Shown piece by piece: positions 21,048-29,802 of a DNA stretch of 64,000 nt; position 1 is the first letter of the stretch; every line of letters starts with the position of its first letter. Under the pieces are notes generated by a model that ran no database searches, was not told the DNA's origin, and was given only the letters and a program-made list of their open reading frames with translations. Both the position numbers and the translations under genes were made by a program. The DNA is from Tepidimonas alkaliphilus (GTDB lineage: Bacteria > Pseudomonadota > Gammaproteobacteria > Burkholderiales > Burkholderiaceae_C), in NCBI RefSeq assembly GCF_007556595.1, contig NZ_VJNB01000001.1, positions 310,001 to 374,000 of the forward strand, written 5' to 3'.

Positions 21048-24000
21048 GGATGCCGCCGACGCGCCCGCCGCAGCAACGGCCCGAGGGGCGGCGCAGCCGG
21101 TGACGCTGTGGACGCAGAGCGCCTACGCGTTCGGCGAGGCGTGCGCGGCGCCGGAAGCGCTGGTGGCGCGGGCGCACGCGCTCGGCCATGCGGCGCTGGC
21201 ACTGACCGACGCCTGCACGCTGGGCGGGGTGGTGCGCGCGCATGTGGCGGCGCGGCGGCTCGGGCTGCCGCTCATCGTCGGCGCCCATTGGCGGCTGCAG
21301 CACCCGGCGCTGCCGGGCGGCGGCTTCACGCTGCTGGCGCTGGCGATGAACCGCGCCGGCTACGGCGCCATCAGCGACTGGATCAGCCGCCTGCGCCAGC
21401 GCGGCGCGCCGCTGCCACCGGTGCCGCACGATCCGTGGCAGCTGCCGCTGCACGCGGCGTGGGACGAGGCGCCGCCGCTGCCGGGCTGCGCGGTGGTGGC
21501 GCTGCCCTGGAGCTGGGCGCTGCCGCAGGCGCCGCGCGCGCAGTGGCGGCTGGCGCTGGCCGGGCTGGCGCAGGCGTTGCGCCGGCGCTTCGGCATGCGC
21601 GTGTGGCTCGGCGCCAGCGCCGACGGCTGGCTGCACGATGCGGCGTGGATCGCGCTGCTCACCGAAGCCGGCCGGCGCGGCGGCCTGCCGGTGGCCGCGG
21701 TGCCGCAGGTGCGCATGGCCGAGCCCGGCGAGCAGGCGCTGCTGGACGTGCTGACCGCCACCCGGCTGCACCGGCCGCTGCCGGAGCTGGGGCTGGCGCG
21801 CCAGCCGCACGCCGAGGCGCACCTGTGGACGGCGCGGCGCTGGCGGCAGCGCTACCCGGCGGCGCTGCGCGCCGAGGCGCACCGCATCGCCGCGCTGTGC
21901 CGCTTCCGGCTGGATGAGCTGCGCTACGAATACCCGCCCGAGGTCGTGCCGCCTGGCCGCACGCCGGCGCAGCACCTGCGCGCGCTCGCCTTCGAAGGCG
22001 CGGCGCGGCGCTACCCGCACGGCATCCCGGACGGCGTTCGGCATCAATTGGAACGCGAGCTGGCCCTGATCGCCGAGCTGCGCTACGAAGCCTATTTCCT
22101 CACCGTGCACGACATCGTGCGCTTCGCGCGCAGCCGCGGCATCCTGTGCCAGGGGCGCGGCTCGGCGGCCAACTCGGCGGTGTGCTATTGCCTGGGCATC
22201 ACCGAGGTCGATCCGGCGCGCAGCCAGCTGCTGTTCGAGCGTTTCATCAGCCGCGCGCGCGCCGAGCCGCCCGACATCGACGTCGATTTCGAGCACCAGC
22301 GCCGCGAGGAGGTCATCCAGTACCTCTACGCCCGCTACGGCCGCGCGCGCGCGGCGCTGGCGGCCAGCACGATCACCTGGCAGCCCGCCAGCGCGGTGCG
22401 CGCGGTGGGGCGGGCGCTGGCGATGCCGCAGCCCGCCATCGAGCGGCTGGCGCGCTGGTGCCGCCGCCGCGCGCCGCAGGATCTGCCGCCGCAGGCGCTG
22501 CAGGAGGCGGGGCTGGAGGCCGGCGACGCCGGCGTGGCGCGCTGGCTGGCGCTGGCGCAGGCGCTGCTGGACCTGCCGCGCCACCGCGGCCAGCACACCG
22601 GCGGCTTCGTGCTGGCACGCCAGCGGCTGACGCTGACGGTGCCGGTGGTGCCGGCGGCGATGGCCGGGCGCACCGTCGTCGAGTGGGACAAGGACGACCT
22701 CGAGGCGCTGGGCATGCTGAAGGTGGACGTGCTGGCACTGGGCATGCTGTCGGCGCTGCGCGGGGCGCTGGACCTCGCAGCGCGCTGGCGGGGGCGCGCG
22801 CTGACGCTGGCCGACATCCCGGCGGAGGATGCCGCCACCTGGGCCATGATCCAGCGCGCCGACACGGTGGGTGTGTTCCAGATCGAAAGCCGCGCGCAGA
22901 TGAGCATGCTGCCGCGGCTGCGCCCGGCGTGCTTCTACGACCTGGTGGTGCAGGTGGCCATCGTGCGTCCGGGGCCGATCCAGGGCGGCATGGTACACCC
23001 CTACCTGGCGGCGCGGGCGCGGCAGCGCCTTGGCCTGCCGCCCAAGCTGCCGCACCCGGATCTGGAGCCGGCGCTGCGCCGCACGCTGGGCGTGCCGATC
23101 TTTCAGGAGCAGGTGATGCAGATCGCCATGCTGGCCGCAGGCTTCAGCGCCGAAGAGGCCGACGCGCTGCGCCGCGCGATGGGCGCCTGGCGGCGCAAGG
23201 GGGGGCTGGCGCCGTTCGAGGACCGGCTGCGCGCCGGCATGGCCGCGCGCGGCTACCCGGCCGACTTCGTCGAGCGCCTGGTGCGGCAGATCCGCGGCTT
23301 TGGCGACTACGGCTTTCCGGAAAGCCATGCGGCCAGTTTCGCCCTGTTGGCCTGGGCCAGCGCGTGGCTGAAGTGCCACGAGCCGGCGGCGTTTCTGGCC
23401 GCGCTGCTCAACGCCCAGCCGATGGGCTTCTACGCCCCGGCGCAGCTGGTGCAGGACGCACGCCGCCACGGCGTCGAGGTGCGCCCGGTGGACGTGACGC
23501 GAAGCGACTGGGACTGCACGCTGGAGCCGCCGGCCGACCCCGCTGCCGGCCAGCCCGCGGTGCGGCTGGGCCTGCGACTGGTGCACGGGCTGGGCGAGCC
23601 GGCGGCGCGGCGGCTGGTGGCGGCGCGCGCGCAGCGCGCCTTCCTCGACCTGGACGACCTGGCTACGCGCGCGCGGCTGACGCGCACACAGCTGCGCGCG
23701 CTGGCGCAGGCCGACGCGCTGCAGGCGCTGGCCGGATCGCGCCGCCAGCAATGGTGGCAGGCCAGCGCCTGGCAGCCGCCGCTGGCGCTGGCCGAAGGCG
23801 TCGGCGCCGAGGCGGCCACCGCTGCCGGACGGCGCCTGGCCGAACCCGCGCCGGCCTTGCCCGCGGCCACGCTGGCCGAGGAGGTGTGGGCCGACTACGC
23901 GGCGCTGGGTCTGTCGCTGCGCGCGCATCCGCTGGCGCTGCTGCGCGCGCGGCTGCCGGCGGGTTGCCGCCGCGCCGCCGAGCTGCCCGGCTTGGCCGGT

Positions 24001-24297
24001 GGCCGGCGGCTGCGCGTGGCGGGCCTCGTCACCGCGCGGCAGCGCCCGGCCACCGCGCGCGGCACGCTGTTTTTGACACTGGAGGACGAGACCGGCAGCG
24101 TGCAGGTGATCGTGCGCGCCGCGTTGGCCGAGCGCACCGAGGCGGTGTGGCGCAGCGGCCAGCTGCTCATCGTCGAAGGCCGTTGGCAGCGCTTGGGCGC
24201 GCCGCCGCACGCGGTCGGACACCTGGTGGCGTGGCGGCTGGCGCAGGCCGACGCGCTGCTGCGCGGCCTGCGCAGCGCGAGCCACGATTTCCACTGA
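21040..24297 (+). CDS. dnaE2: Error-prone DNA polymerase DnaE2
   Basis: C-family polymerase that carries out SOS mutagenesis with ImuA and ImuB. The 1085-residue protein has an N-terminal PHP domain, the palm with GRGSAANS (372-379) and the catalytic carboxylates in PDIDVDF (411-417), fingers, and a C-terminal OB fold (RLRVAGLVTARQRP to GSVQVIV). The first PHP metal-binding stretch reads VTLWTQSAYAF and lacks the usual histidine, so the PHP domain is probably not catalytic. The ATG at 21040 overlaps the imuB stop (ATGGCTGA). Earlier in-frame ATGs encode an arginine/cysteine-rich shadow of imuB and are rejected. Confidence 0.95.
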   Translation: MAEDAADAPAAATARGAAQPVTLWTQSAYAFGEACAAPEALVARAHALGHAALALTDACTLGGVVRAHVAARRLGLPLIVGAHWRLQHPALPGGGFTLLALAMNRAGYGAISDWISRLRQRGAPLPPVPHDPWQLPLHAAWDEAPPLPGCAVVALPWSWALPQAPRAQWRLALAGLAQALRRRFGMRVWLGASADGWLHDAAWIALLTEAGRRGGLPVAAVPQVRMAEPGEQALLDVLTATRLHRPLPELGLARQPHAEAHLWTARRWRQRYPAALRAEAHRIAALCRFRLDELRYEYPPEVVPPGRTPAQHLRALAFEGAARRYPHGIPDGVRHQLERELALIAELRYEAYFLTVHDIVRFARSRGILCQGRGSAANSAVCYCLGITEVDPARSQLLFERFISRARAEPPDIDVDFEHQRREEVIQYLYARYGRARAALAASTITWQPASAVRAVGRALAMPQPAIERLARWCRRRAPQDLPPQALQEAGLEAGDAGVARWLALAQALLDLPRHRGQHTGGFVLARQRLTLTVPVVPAAMAGRTVVEWDKDDLEALGMLKVDVLALGMLSALRGALDLAARWRGRALTLADIPAEDAATWAMIQRADTVGVFQIESRAQMSMLPRLRPACFYDLVVQVAIVRPGPIQGGMVHPYLAARARQRLGLPPKLPHPDLEPALRRTLGVPIFQEQVMQIAMLAAGFSAEEADALRRAMGAWRRKGGLAPFEDRLRAGMAARGYPADFVERLVRQIRGFGDYGFPESHAASFALLAWASAWLKCHEPAAFLAALLNAQPMGFYAPAQLVQDARRHGVEVRPVDVTRSDWDCTLEPPADPAAGQPAVRLGLRLVHGLGEPAARRLVAARAQRAFLDLDDLATRARLTRTQLRALAQADALQALAGSRRQQWWQASAWQPPLALAEGVGAEAATAAGRRLAEPAPALPAATLAEEVWADYAALGLSLRAHPLALLRARLPAGCRRAAELPGLAGGRRLRVAGLVTARQRPATARGTLFLTLEDETGSVQVIVRAALAERTEAVWRSGQLLIVEGRWQRLGAPPHAVGHLVAWRLAQADALLRGLRSASHDFH

Positions 24298-24313
24298 CGC
24301 ACGGCCCGCGCGT

Positions 24314-24970
24314 TCAATCCCAGCCGTGCGGGCGCAGCAGGCCGACCACCACGCCTTCGATCGTCAGTGGCTCACCCGGCGCCACGACGAGGTCGGGAAA
24401 ATCCGGGTTGGCGGCCTGCAGGCGCCAGCCGGCGCCGTCGCGCTGCAACCGCTTGATGGTGACGTCGTCGCCGAGCCGCGCCACCACGATCTGGCCCACG
24501 CGCGCCTCGCACATGGCCTGCACCGCTACCAGGTCGCCGTCGTGGATGCCGGCATCCCGCATCGACCAGCCGCGCACGCGCAGCAGGTAGTCGGGCCGGC
24601 GCGCGAACCAGCGCGCGTCAGCTGGATACACCGCCTCGACGTGCTCCTGCGCCAGGATCGGCGAGCCGGCCGCCACCCGCCCCACCAGCGGCAGCTGCAG
24701 CAGCTCGGCCGGCTCCGCCCCGCGCAGCCGGATGCCGCGCGCGCTGCCGTCGCGCAGCTCCAGCATGCCCTTGCGCTGCAGCGCGCGCAGGTGCGCCTCG
24801 GCGGCGTTGGGCGAGCGAAAGCCGAACGCGCGCGCGATCTCCTGCCGCGTCGGCGGCGCCCCGTGCTCGCGCCCCCAACGTCGCAAAAAATCCAACACTT
24901 CGCGCTGGCGCGGCGTGAGACCGTCGGCATCGCGGATGCGGCGTGGAGAGCGGGGCGGTGAGGTAGGCAT
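24314..24970 (-). CDS. lexA: LexA repressor
   Basis: SOS repressor that self-cleaves on RecA filaments. The 218-residue protein has the winged helix ([25 protein letters not shown]), the cleavage site Ala101-Gly102 in VAAGSP, and the Ser136/Lys173 dyad. The spacings of 35 and 37 residues equal those of E. coli LexA (84, 119, 156). The usual GMSM around the serine reads GWSM. The start is placed at the ATG at 24970. The gene lies 19 bases after a tesA-like gene on the same strand and converges on dnaE2. I see no CTG-N10-CAG box directly upstream, unlike the usual autoregulated lexA. Confidence 0.95.
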   Translation of the reverse strand: MPTSPPRSPRRIRDADGLTPRQREVLDFLRRWGREHGAPPTRQEIARAFGFRSPNAAEAHLRALQRKGMLELRDGSARGIRLRGAEPAELLQLPLVGRVAAGSPILAQEHVEAVYPADARWFARRPDYLLRVRGWSMRDAGIHDGDLVAVQAMCEARVGQIVVARLGDDVTIKRLQRDGAGWRLQAANPDFPDLVVAPGEPLTIEGVVVGLLRPHGWD

Positions 24971-24989
24971 AAACGGCTTGGATGCGGGG

Positions 24990-25664
24990 TCAGCGGCTGC
25001 GCGGCGCCAGCGCCGCATCCAGCAGCCGCCGCAGGGCAGGCCAGACGTTGTCCAGCATCAGCGGCTGCGCCCGTTCGTTGGGGTGAATGCGGTCGGCCTG
25101 AAACAGCTCGGCGGCCTGCGGGCCATCCGCGACGCCCGCCAAAAAAAACGGCACCAGCGCCACCCGTTCCTCGCGCGCCAGGTCGGCGTAAACCGCGCGA
25201 AAGTCGGCCCGGAAGCGCTCGCCATAGTTGGGCGGCATGTCCATGCCCAGCAGCAGCACGCGCGCGCCGGCCTCGCGGCTGGCGCGGATCATGGCGCGCA
25301 GGTTGTCGCGCGTGCCGGTGAGCGGCAGCCCCCGCAGCGCATCGTTGCCGCCCAGCTCGATCACCACCACCGCCGGGCGGTGCTGCTGCAGCAGGGCCGG
25401 CAGGCGGCTGCGCCCGCCGGCGGTGGTGTCGCCGCTGACGCTGGCGTTGACCACGCGCGCGCGCACCCCCTGCTGCGCCAAGCGCTGTTCCAGCAGCGCC
25501 ACCCAGCCGCTGCCCCGCGCCAAGCCATATTCGGCGCTGAGCGAGTCGCCCACCACCAAAATCACCGGCGCGGAACCATCGGCGGCCATCGCGGCTCTGA
25601 GCGGCCAGGTCGCCCCCCACGCCACGCCAGCCCCCAACGCTGCGCTACAGTCGCGTCGCGTCAT
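24990..25664 (-). CDS. tesA: TesA-like SGNH esterase/lysophospholipase
   Basis: Periplasmic GDSL-type hydrolase (acyl-CoA thioesterase I/arylesterase/lysophospholipase family). SGNH blocks are visible: [11 protein letters not shown] (nucleophile Ser), SGDTT (Gly), GGNDALRG (Asn) and [10 protein letters not shown] (Asp/His). A signal region with an RR pair precedes them ([17 protein letters not shown]). The preferred start at 25664 gives 224 residues; an ATG at 25682 is also in frame. It is divergent from the YbbA-like ATPase gene, the same neighbourhood as tesA-ybbA in E. coli, and is followed by lexA. Confidence 0.9.
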   Translation of the reverse strand: MTRRDCSAALGAGVAWGATWPLRAAMAADGSAPVILVVGDSLSAEYGLARGSGWVALLEQRLAQQGVRARVVNASVSGDTTAGGRSRLPALLQQHRPAVVVIELGGNDALRGLPLTGTRDNLRAMIRASREAGARVLLLGMDMPPNYGERFRADFRAVYADLAREERVALVPFFLAGVADGPQAAELFQADRIHPNERAQPLMLDNVWPALRRLLDAALAPRSR

Positions 25665-25680
25665 CCTGAGCACCGATTTC

Positions 25681-26373
25681 ATGTCTGCTGCGCCCATCAT
25701 CGAAGTTCAGCGCTTGTCCAAAACCGTCACCGACGCCGGCGGCGAGCGGCTCACCATCTTGCACGAGGTCGATTTTGCCGTCGCGGCCGGGCAGACGCTG
25801 GCCATCGTCGGGGCATCCGGCTCCGGCAAGAGCACGCTGCTGTCGCTGATCGCCGGGTTGGATACGCCCAGCGGCGGCACGGTTCGCTGGGCCGGCACCG
25901 ACATCTTCACGCTCGACGAGGACGCGCGCGCGGCGCTGCGCGGCCAGCGGGTGGGCTTCGTGTTCCAGAGCTTTCAGCTGCTGGCCAACCTGACCGCGCT
26001 GGAAAACGTGATGCTGCCGCTGGAGCTGGCGGGCCGGCGCGACGCGCGCGTCGTAGCGCGGCGCATGCTGGAGCGCGTCGGGCTCGGCCAGCGGCTCGGG
26101 CACTACCCGAAGCTGCTGTCCGGCGGCGAACAGCAGCGCGTGGCGCTGGCGCGCGCCTTCGTCGTCGAGCCCGACATCCTGCTGGCCGACGAGCCCACCG
26201 GCAGCCTGGATCACGCCACCGGTGCGCGCGTGATGGAGCTGATGTTCGAGCTCAACCGCGAGCACGGCACGACGCTGGTGCTGGTGACGCACGACGCGGC
26301 GATCGCGGCGCGCTGCCAGCGGCGGCTGGCGATCGAGGCCGGGCGGGCGCGCGAGCTGGACGGCAGCGCATAA
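25681..26373 (+). CDS. ybbA: YbbA-family ABC transporter ATP-binding protein
   Basis: A 230-residue nucleotide-binding subunit of the LolD/MacB/YbbA type. Walker A GASGSGKST, Q-loop VFQSFQL, signature LSGGEQQRVALARA, Walker B ILLADEPTGSLD and the H-loop VTHD are all intact. In E. coli ybbA is divergent from tesA and followed by the permease ybbP. The tesA side is conserved here, but the next gene is rlmB, so the partner permease must be elsewhere or absent. The start ATG at 25681 is chosen because upstream in-frame starts would run through the divergent tesA gene. Confidence 0.88.
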   Translation: MSAAPIIEVQRLSKTVTDAGGERLTILHEVDFAVAAGQTLAIVGASGSGKSTLLSLIAGLDTPSGGTVRWAGTDIFTLDEDARAALRGQRVGFVFQSFQLLANLTALENVMLPLELAGRRDARVVARRMLERVGLGQRLGHYPKLLSGGEQQRVALARAFVVEPDILLADEPTGSLDHATGARVMELMFELNREHGTTLVLVTHDAAIAARCQRRLAIEAGRARELDGSA

Positions 26374-26374
26374 T
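26369..26374 (+). promoter_or_regulatory. -10-like CATAAT eight bases before rlmB
   Basis: CATAAT overlaps the stop codon of the ybbA-like gene and is followed by eight bases and the rlmB ATG. It may give a separate near-leaderless rlmB transcript. Confidence 0.35.
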
Positions 26375-26382
26375 CCCGCCCC

Positions 26383-27165
26383 ATGGCCAGCGACACCCGC
26401 ATCCTGTACGGCTTCCACGCCGTGGGCGTGCGCCTGAAGACGGCGCCCGGCTCCATCGTCGAGCTCTACGCCGACCCGACGCGGCGCGACGCGCGCATGC
26501 GGCAGTTCCTGGCCCGCGCGCAGCAGGCCGGCGTGCGCGTCATCGAGGCCGACGGCGCGCGGCTGGCCGGGCTGGCCGGCGGCGACCGCCACCAGGGGGT
26601 GGTGGCGCGCGTGCGGGCGCTGGAGCAGGCGCGCACGCTGGACGACCTGCTGGACCAGCTGGAGGCGCGCGCCGAGGCCGAGCGCCGCGCCGATCCGCCG
26701 CTGCTGCTGGTGCTGGACGGCGTCACCGACCCGCACAACCTCGGCGCCTGCCTGCGCGTGGCCGATGGCGCCGGGGCGCACGCCGTCATCGCGCCGAAGG
26801 ACCGCGCCTGCGGCCTGACCGCCACGGTGGCCAAGGTGGCCAGCGGCGCGGCCGAGACGGTGCCGTACTTCATGGTCACCAACCTGGCGCGCACGCTGGA
26901 ACAGCTCAAGACGCGCGGCCTGTGGGTGGTGGGCGCCAGCGACGACGCGCCGCGCACCATCTACCAGCACGACTGGCGCGGCCCGCTGGCGGTGGTGATG
27001 GGGGCGGAGGGGGAGGGCATGCGCCCGCTGGTGCGGCGCACGTGCGACGAGCTGGTGTCCATCCCCATGCGCGGCGCGGTAGAAAGCCTCAACGTCTCGG
27101 TGGCCAGCGCGGTGTGCCTCTACGAGGCGGTGCGTCAACGCAGCGCGGCGGCAAGCCTGCCTTGA
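26383..27165 (+). CDS. rlmB: 23S rRNA (guanosine-2'-O-)-methyltransferase RlmB
   Basis: SpoU/TrmH-family knotted methyltransferase that modifies 23S rRNA (G2251 in E. coli numbering). The 260-residue protein has the substrate-binding N-domain ([15 protein letters not shown]) and the SPOUT motifs [35 protein letters not shown] and [16 protein letters not shown]. The length is standard. It starts nine bases after the ybbA-like gene. Confidence 0.93.
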   Translation: MASDTRILYGFHAVGVRLKTAPGSIVELYADPTRRDARMRQFLARAQQAGVRVIEADGARLAGLAGGDRHQGVVARVRALEQARTLDDLLDQLEARAEAERRADPPLLLVLDGVTDPHNLGACLRVADGAGAHAVIAPKDRACGLTATVAKVASGAAETVPYFMVTNLARTLEQLKTRGLWVVGASDDAPRTIYQHDWRGPLAVVMGAEGEGMRPLVRRTCDELVSIPMRGAVESLNVSVASAVCLYEAVRQRSAAASLP

Positions 27166-27318
27166 CCTTCTGCACGTGGCCGGGAAATCCCGCGTCAGGG
27201 CTTGGAGCAGCTCCCCCTACAATGGTGGTCGCCCGACGGCGCTAGGGCCGCTGAGTGGGGCCGCCGCGCCTGACCAACCGTGTGCGCCGCCTTCAAATCC
27301 AACGAGGAGATGGTTGAC

Positions 27319-27864
27319 GTGCAGTCGCTCAACGCCAGGGATGCCGGCGCGACCGAAGGCTCCAGCGCTTCGGCCCGCGCCGACGACGCCCGGCGCGTCA
27401 TCAAAAAATACCCCAACCGGCGTTTGTATGACACCGCCACGTCGTCCTACATCACGTTGGGTGATGTCAAAGCCCTGGTGATGCGCGGCGAGCCGTTTGT
27501 GGTGCGCGACGCGCGCAGCGGTGAGGATCTAACCCGCTCGATTCTGCTGCAGATCATCCTGGAGGAGGAGACCGCGGGCGTGCCGCTCTTTTCGGAAAAG
27601 ATGCTGGCCAGCATCATCCGCTTCTACGGCCACGCGATGCAGGGCTTCATGGGCAGCTACCTGGAGCGCAACCTGCAGCTGTTTTTGGAGCTGCAGCAAA
27701 AAATGGCTGAGCAGGCCAAAGAGATTACGCCGGAGTTGTGGCAACAGTGGCTCAGCGCTCAGTCGCCGCTGATGCTGGGCCAAGCGTTTGCGCAGTCGCA
27801 AAAAGCCTTTTTGCAAATGCAAGAGCAAATGCTGCAAGCGTTCACCGGCAAGCGTGCGCCGTAA
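27319..27864 (+). CDS. phaR: Polyhydroxyalkanoate synthesis repressor PhaR
   Basis: DNA- and granule-binding repressor of PHA synthesis and phasin genes. The conserved N-terminal DNA-binding domain [23 protein letters not shown] and the PHB-accumulation region ([18 protein letters not shown]) are present, followed by a glutamine-rich tail. For the start, GAGGAG at 27304-27309 abuts the ATG at 27310, but lies 9 bases before a GTG at 27319, so the GTG is preferred (181 residues). The ATG at 27310 and a GTG at 27280 remain possible. A TACAAT hexamer at 27218-27223 may be the promoter -10. The gene implies PHA storage in this organism. Confidence 0.92.
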   Translation: MQSLNARDAGATEGSSASARADDARRVIKKYPNRRLYDTATSSYITLGDVKALVMRGEPFVVRDARSGEDLTRSILLQIILEEETAGVPLFSEKMLASIIRFYGHAMQGFMGSYLERNLQLFLELQQKMAEQAKEITPELWQQWLSAQSPLMLGQAFAQSQKAFLQMQEQMLQAFTGKRAP

Positions 27865-27938
27865 GCTCACCAGCCGCTCCAGCTAGTTCGGGCAGACCGC
27901 GCGGGCACCGCGCGCCGCGGGGCCGCCTGCGCTTGCGG

Positions 27939-27944
27939 GACAAT
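27939..27944 (+). promoter_or_regulatory. -10-like GACAAT six bases before rimO
   Basis: GACAAT is followed by ACGCGC and the rimO ATG. No Shine-Dalgarno is visible, in keeping with the near-leaderless pattern seen at dnaX, ligA and ispDF. Confidence 0.35.
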
Positions 27945-27950
27945 ACGCGC

Positions 27951-29369
27951 ATGCAAGAAACCACGTCGCCGGCGGCGCCTGCGCAAGCAGGGCGCGCGCC
28001 CACCATCGGCTTCGTCAGCCTCGGCTGCCCCAAGGCGCTGACCGACGCCGAGCTGATCCTGACGCGCCTGAGCGCCGAGGGCTACCGCACCAGCAAGACC
28101 TACGAAGGCGCCGACCTCGTCATCGTCAACACCTGCGGCTTCATCGACGAGGCCGTCAAGGAAAGCCTGGACGCCATCGGCGAGGCGCTGGCCGCCAACG
28201 GCCGCGTCATCGTCACCGGCTGCCTGGGCGCGCGCCAGGATGCCGCCGGCGGCAATCTGGTGCGCCAGCTGCACCCGGCGGTGCTGGCCGTCACCGGCCC
28301 GCACGCCGCCGACGAGGTGCTGGACGCCGTGCACCGCCACGCGCCCAAGCCGCACGATCCGTTCACCGACCTCGTGCCGCCGCCGGCCAACGCGATCGAG
28401 GGCGTCGGCGTCAAGCTCACGCCGCGCCACTACGCCTACCTCAAGATCAGCGAGGGTTGCAACCATCGCTGCACGTTCTGCATCATCCCGTCGATGCGCG
28501 GCGACCTGGTCAGCCGCCCGATCGGGGAGGTGCTGACCGAAGCGCAGCGGTTGCTGGAGGGTGGCGTCAAGGAGCTGCTGATCGTCAGCCAGGACACCTC
28601 GGCCTACGGGGTGGACGTCAAGTACCGCACCGGCTTCTGGAACGGCCGGCCGGTGCGCACGCGGCTGCTGGAGCTCGCGCGCGAGCTGGGGCTGCTGGCG
28701 CGCGCGCACGGCGCCTGGGTGCGGCTGCACTACGTCTATCCGTACCCGCACGTGGATGAGATCATCCCGCTGATGGCCGAGGGGCTGGTGCTGCCGTACC
28801 TGGACGTGCCGTTCCAGCACAGCCACCCGGACGTGCTGCGGCGCATGAAGCGCCCCGCCAGCGGCGAGCGCAACCTGGAGCGCATCCAGGCATGGCGGCG
28901 CGCCTGCCCGGAGCTCGTCGTGCGCAGCACCTTCATCGCCGGCTTTCCGGGCGAGACGGAGGCGGAGTTCCAGCACCTGCTGGACTTCGTGCGCGAGGCG
29001 CAGATCGATCGCGCCGGCTGCTTTGCCTACTCGCCCGTCGAGGGGGCGGCGGCCAACGCGCTGCCCGGCGCGCTGCCGGACGAGGTGCGGCAGGAGCGCC
29101 GCAGCCGCTTCATGGCGGTGGCCGAGGCGGTGGCCGTGGAGCGCCTCAAGCGCCGTGTCGGCGCCACCATGCAGGTGCTGGTGGACCAGGCGGTCAGCCT
29201 CGGCAAAAAGGGCGGGGTGGGGCGCACGTATGCGGATGCGCCGGAGATCGACGGCACCGTGCGGCTGCTGCCGCCCGAAAAGGCCAGCAAGACCTACCGC
29301 GCCGGCGACTTCATCCGCGCGCGCATCGTCGCGGCTGAGGGGCACGACCTGATTGGCGAGCCGGTCTGA
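27951..29369 (+). CDS. rimO: Ribosomal protein S12 methylthiotransferase RimO
   Basis: Radical-SAM enzyme that methylthiolates an aspartate of ribosomal protein S12. The 472-residue protein has the N-terminal cluster cysteines Cys26, Cys62 and Cys91, the radical-SAM motif CNHRCTFC (Cys170, Cys174, Cys177), and a C-terminal TRAM domain. [12 protein letters not shown] is the RimO rather than MiaB form. The ATG at 27951 is used; earlier in-frame starts run back into phaR. A terminator follows. Confidence 0.95.
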   Translation: MQETTSPAAPAQAGRAPTIGFVSLGCPKALTDAELILTRLSAEGYRTSKTYEGADLVIVNTCGFIDEAVKESLDAIGEALAANGRVIVTGCLGARQDAAGGNLVRQLHPAVLAVTGPHAADEVLDAVHRHAPKPHDPFTDLVPPPANAIEGVGVKLTPRHYAYLKISEGCNHRCTFCIIPSMRGDLVSRPIGEVLTEAQRLLEGGVKELLIVSQDTSAYGVDVKYRTGFWNGRPVRTRLLELARELGLLARAHGAWVRLHYVYPYPHVDEIIPLMAEGLVLPYLDVPFQHSHPDVLRRMKRPASGERNLERIQAWRRACPELVVRSTFIAGFPGETEAEFQHLLDFVREAQIDRAGCFAYSPVEGAAANALPGALPDEVRQERRSRFMAVAEAVAVERLKRRVGATMQVLVDQAVSLGKKGGVGRTYADAPEIDGTVRLLPPEKASKTYRAGDFIRARIVAAEGHDLIGEPV

Positions 29370-29385
29370 GGTCCCGGCGAAAACG

Positions 29386-29412
29386 AAAAAGCCGACCTCG
29401 GGGTCGGCTTTC
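29386..29412 (+). terminator. Rho-independent terminator after rimO
   Basis: Seven-pair stem GCCGACC / GGTCGGC with a TCGG loop, flanked by AAAAA on the left and TTTC on the right. It could work in both directions, ending rimO rightward and the tRNA-Leu transcript leftward. Confidence 0.85.
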
Positions 29413-29453
29413 ACGTCGTTGGCCTCGTCACGTCATGTGGTGCGGACGGTGCC

Positions 29454-29538
29454 TGGTGCCCAGGAGAGGACTCGAACCTCCACGCCTCGCGGCGCCAGTA
29501 CCTGAAACTGGTGCGTCTACCAATTCCGCCACCTGGGC
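29454..29538 (-). tRNA. tRNA-Leu(CAG), downstream copy
   Basis: Leftward strand, 85 bases with encoded CCA. It has the 7-bp acceptor stem GCCCAGG/CCTGGGC, the D-arm GGCGGAATTGGTAGACGC, an anticodon stem-loop with CCAGT / ACTGG arms around a CAG anticodon, a class II variable arm, and the T-arm GGTTCGAGTCC. Identical to the second copy at 29641. It reads the abundant CUG codon. Confidence 0.97.
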
Positions 29539-29640
29539 GTTTCAGGGACTCTTGGATTGTAATCGATGCACCACGCGCTTTTCGGCTCCGGGGCCGCAAG
29601 GTGTGGCATGATCGGGTTTGGCTGTTTGCGCGGACTGCGC

Positions 29641-29725
29641 TGGTGCCCAGGAGAGGACTCGAACCTCCACGCCTCGCGGCGCCAGTACCTGAAACTGGTG
29701 CGTCTACCAATTCCGCCACCTGGGC
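29641..29725 (-). tRNA. tRNA-Leu(CAG), upstream copy
   Basis: Same 85-base sequence as the copy at 29454, with CCA encoded and CAG anticodon. The repeat unit is 187 bases and the two probably share a leftward transcript. A TATGAT hexamer at 29742-29747 on the same strand may be the -10 element. The dose of CAG-reading tRNA fits the very high CTG use in this GC-rich sequence. Confidence 0.97.
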
Positions 29726-29802
29726 AGGCCAGAAAGCCAGCATCATACCATAGCCCAACAACCTCCAGAGCTGCGGCGCAGGCCGCTTGAGTCTTTTTGA
29801 AC

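Noticed and set aside
20467-24294. Leftward open frame of 1275 codons opposite dnaE2
   Set aside because: Shadow of dnaE2 and imuB: arginine/glutamine/histidine-rich composition and no recognisable domain.
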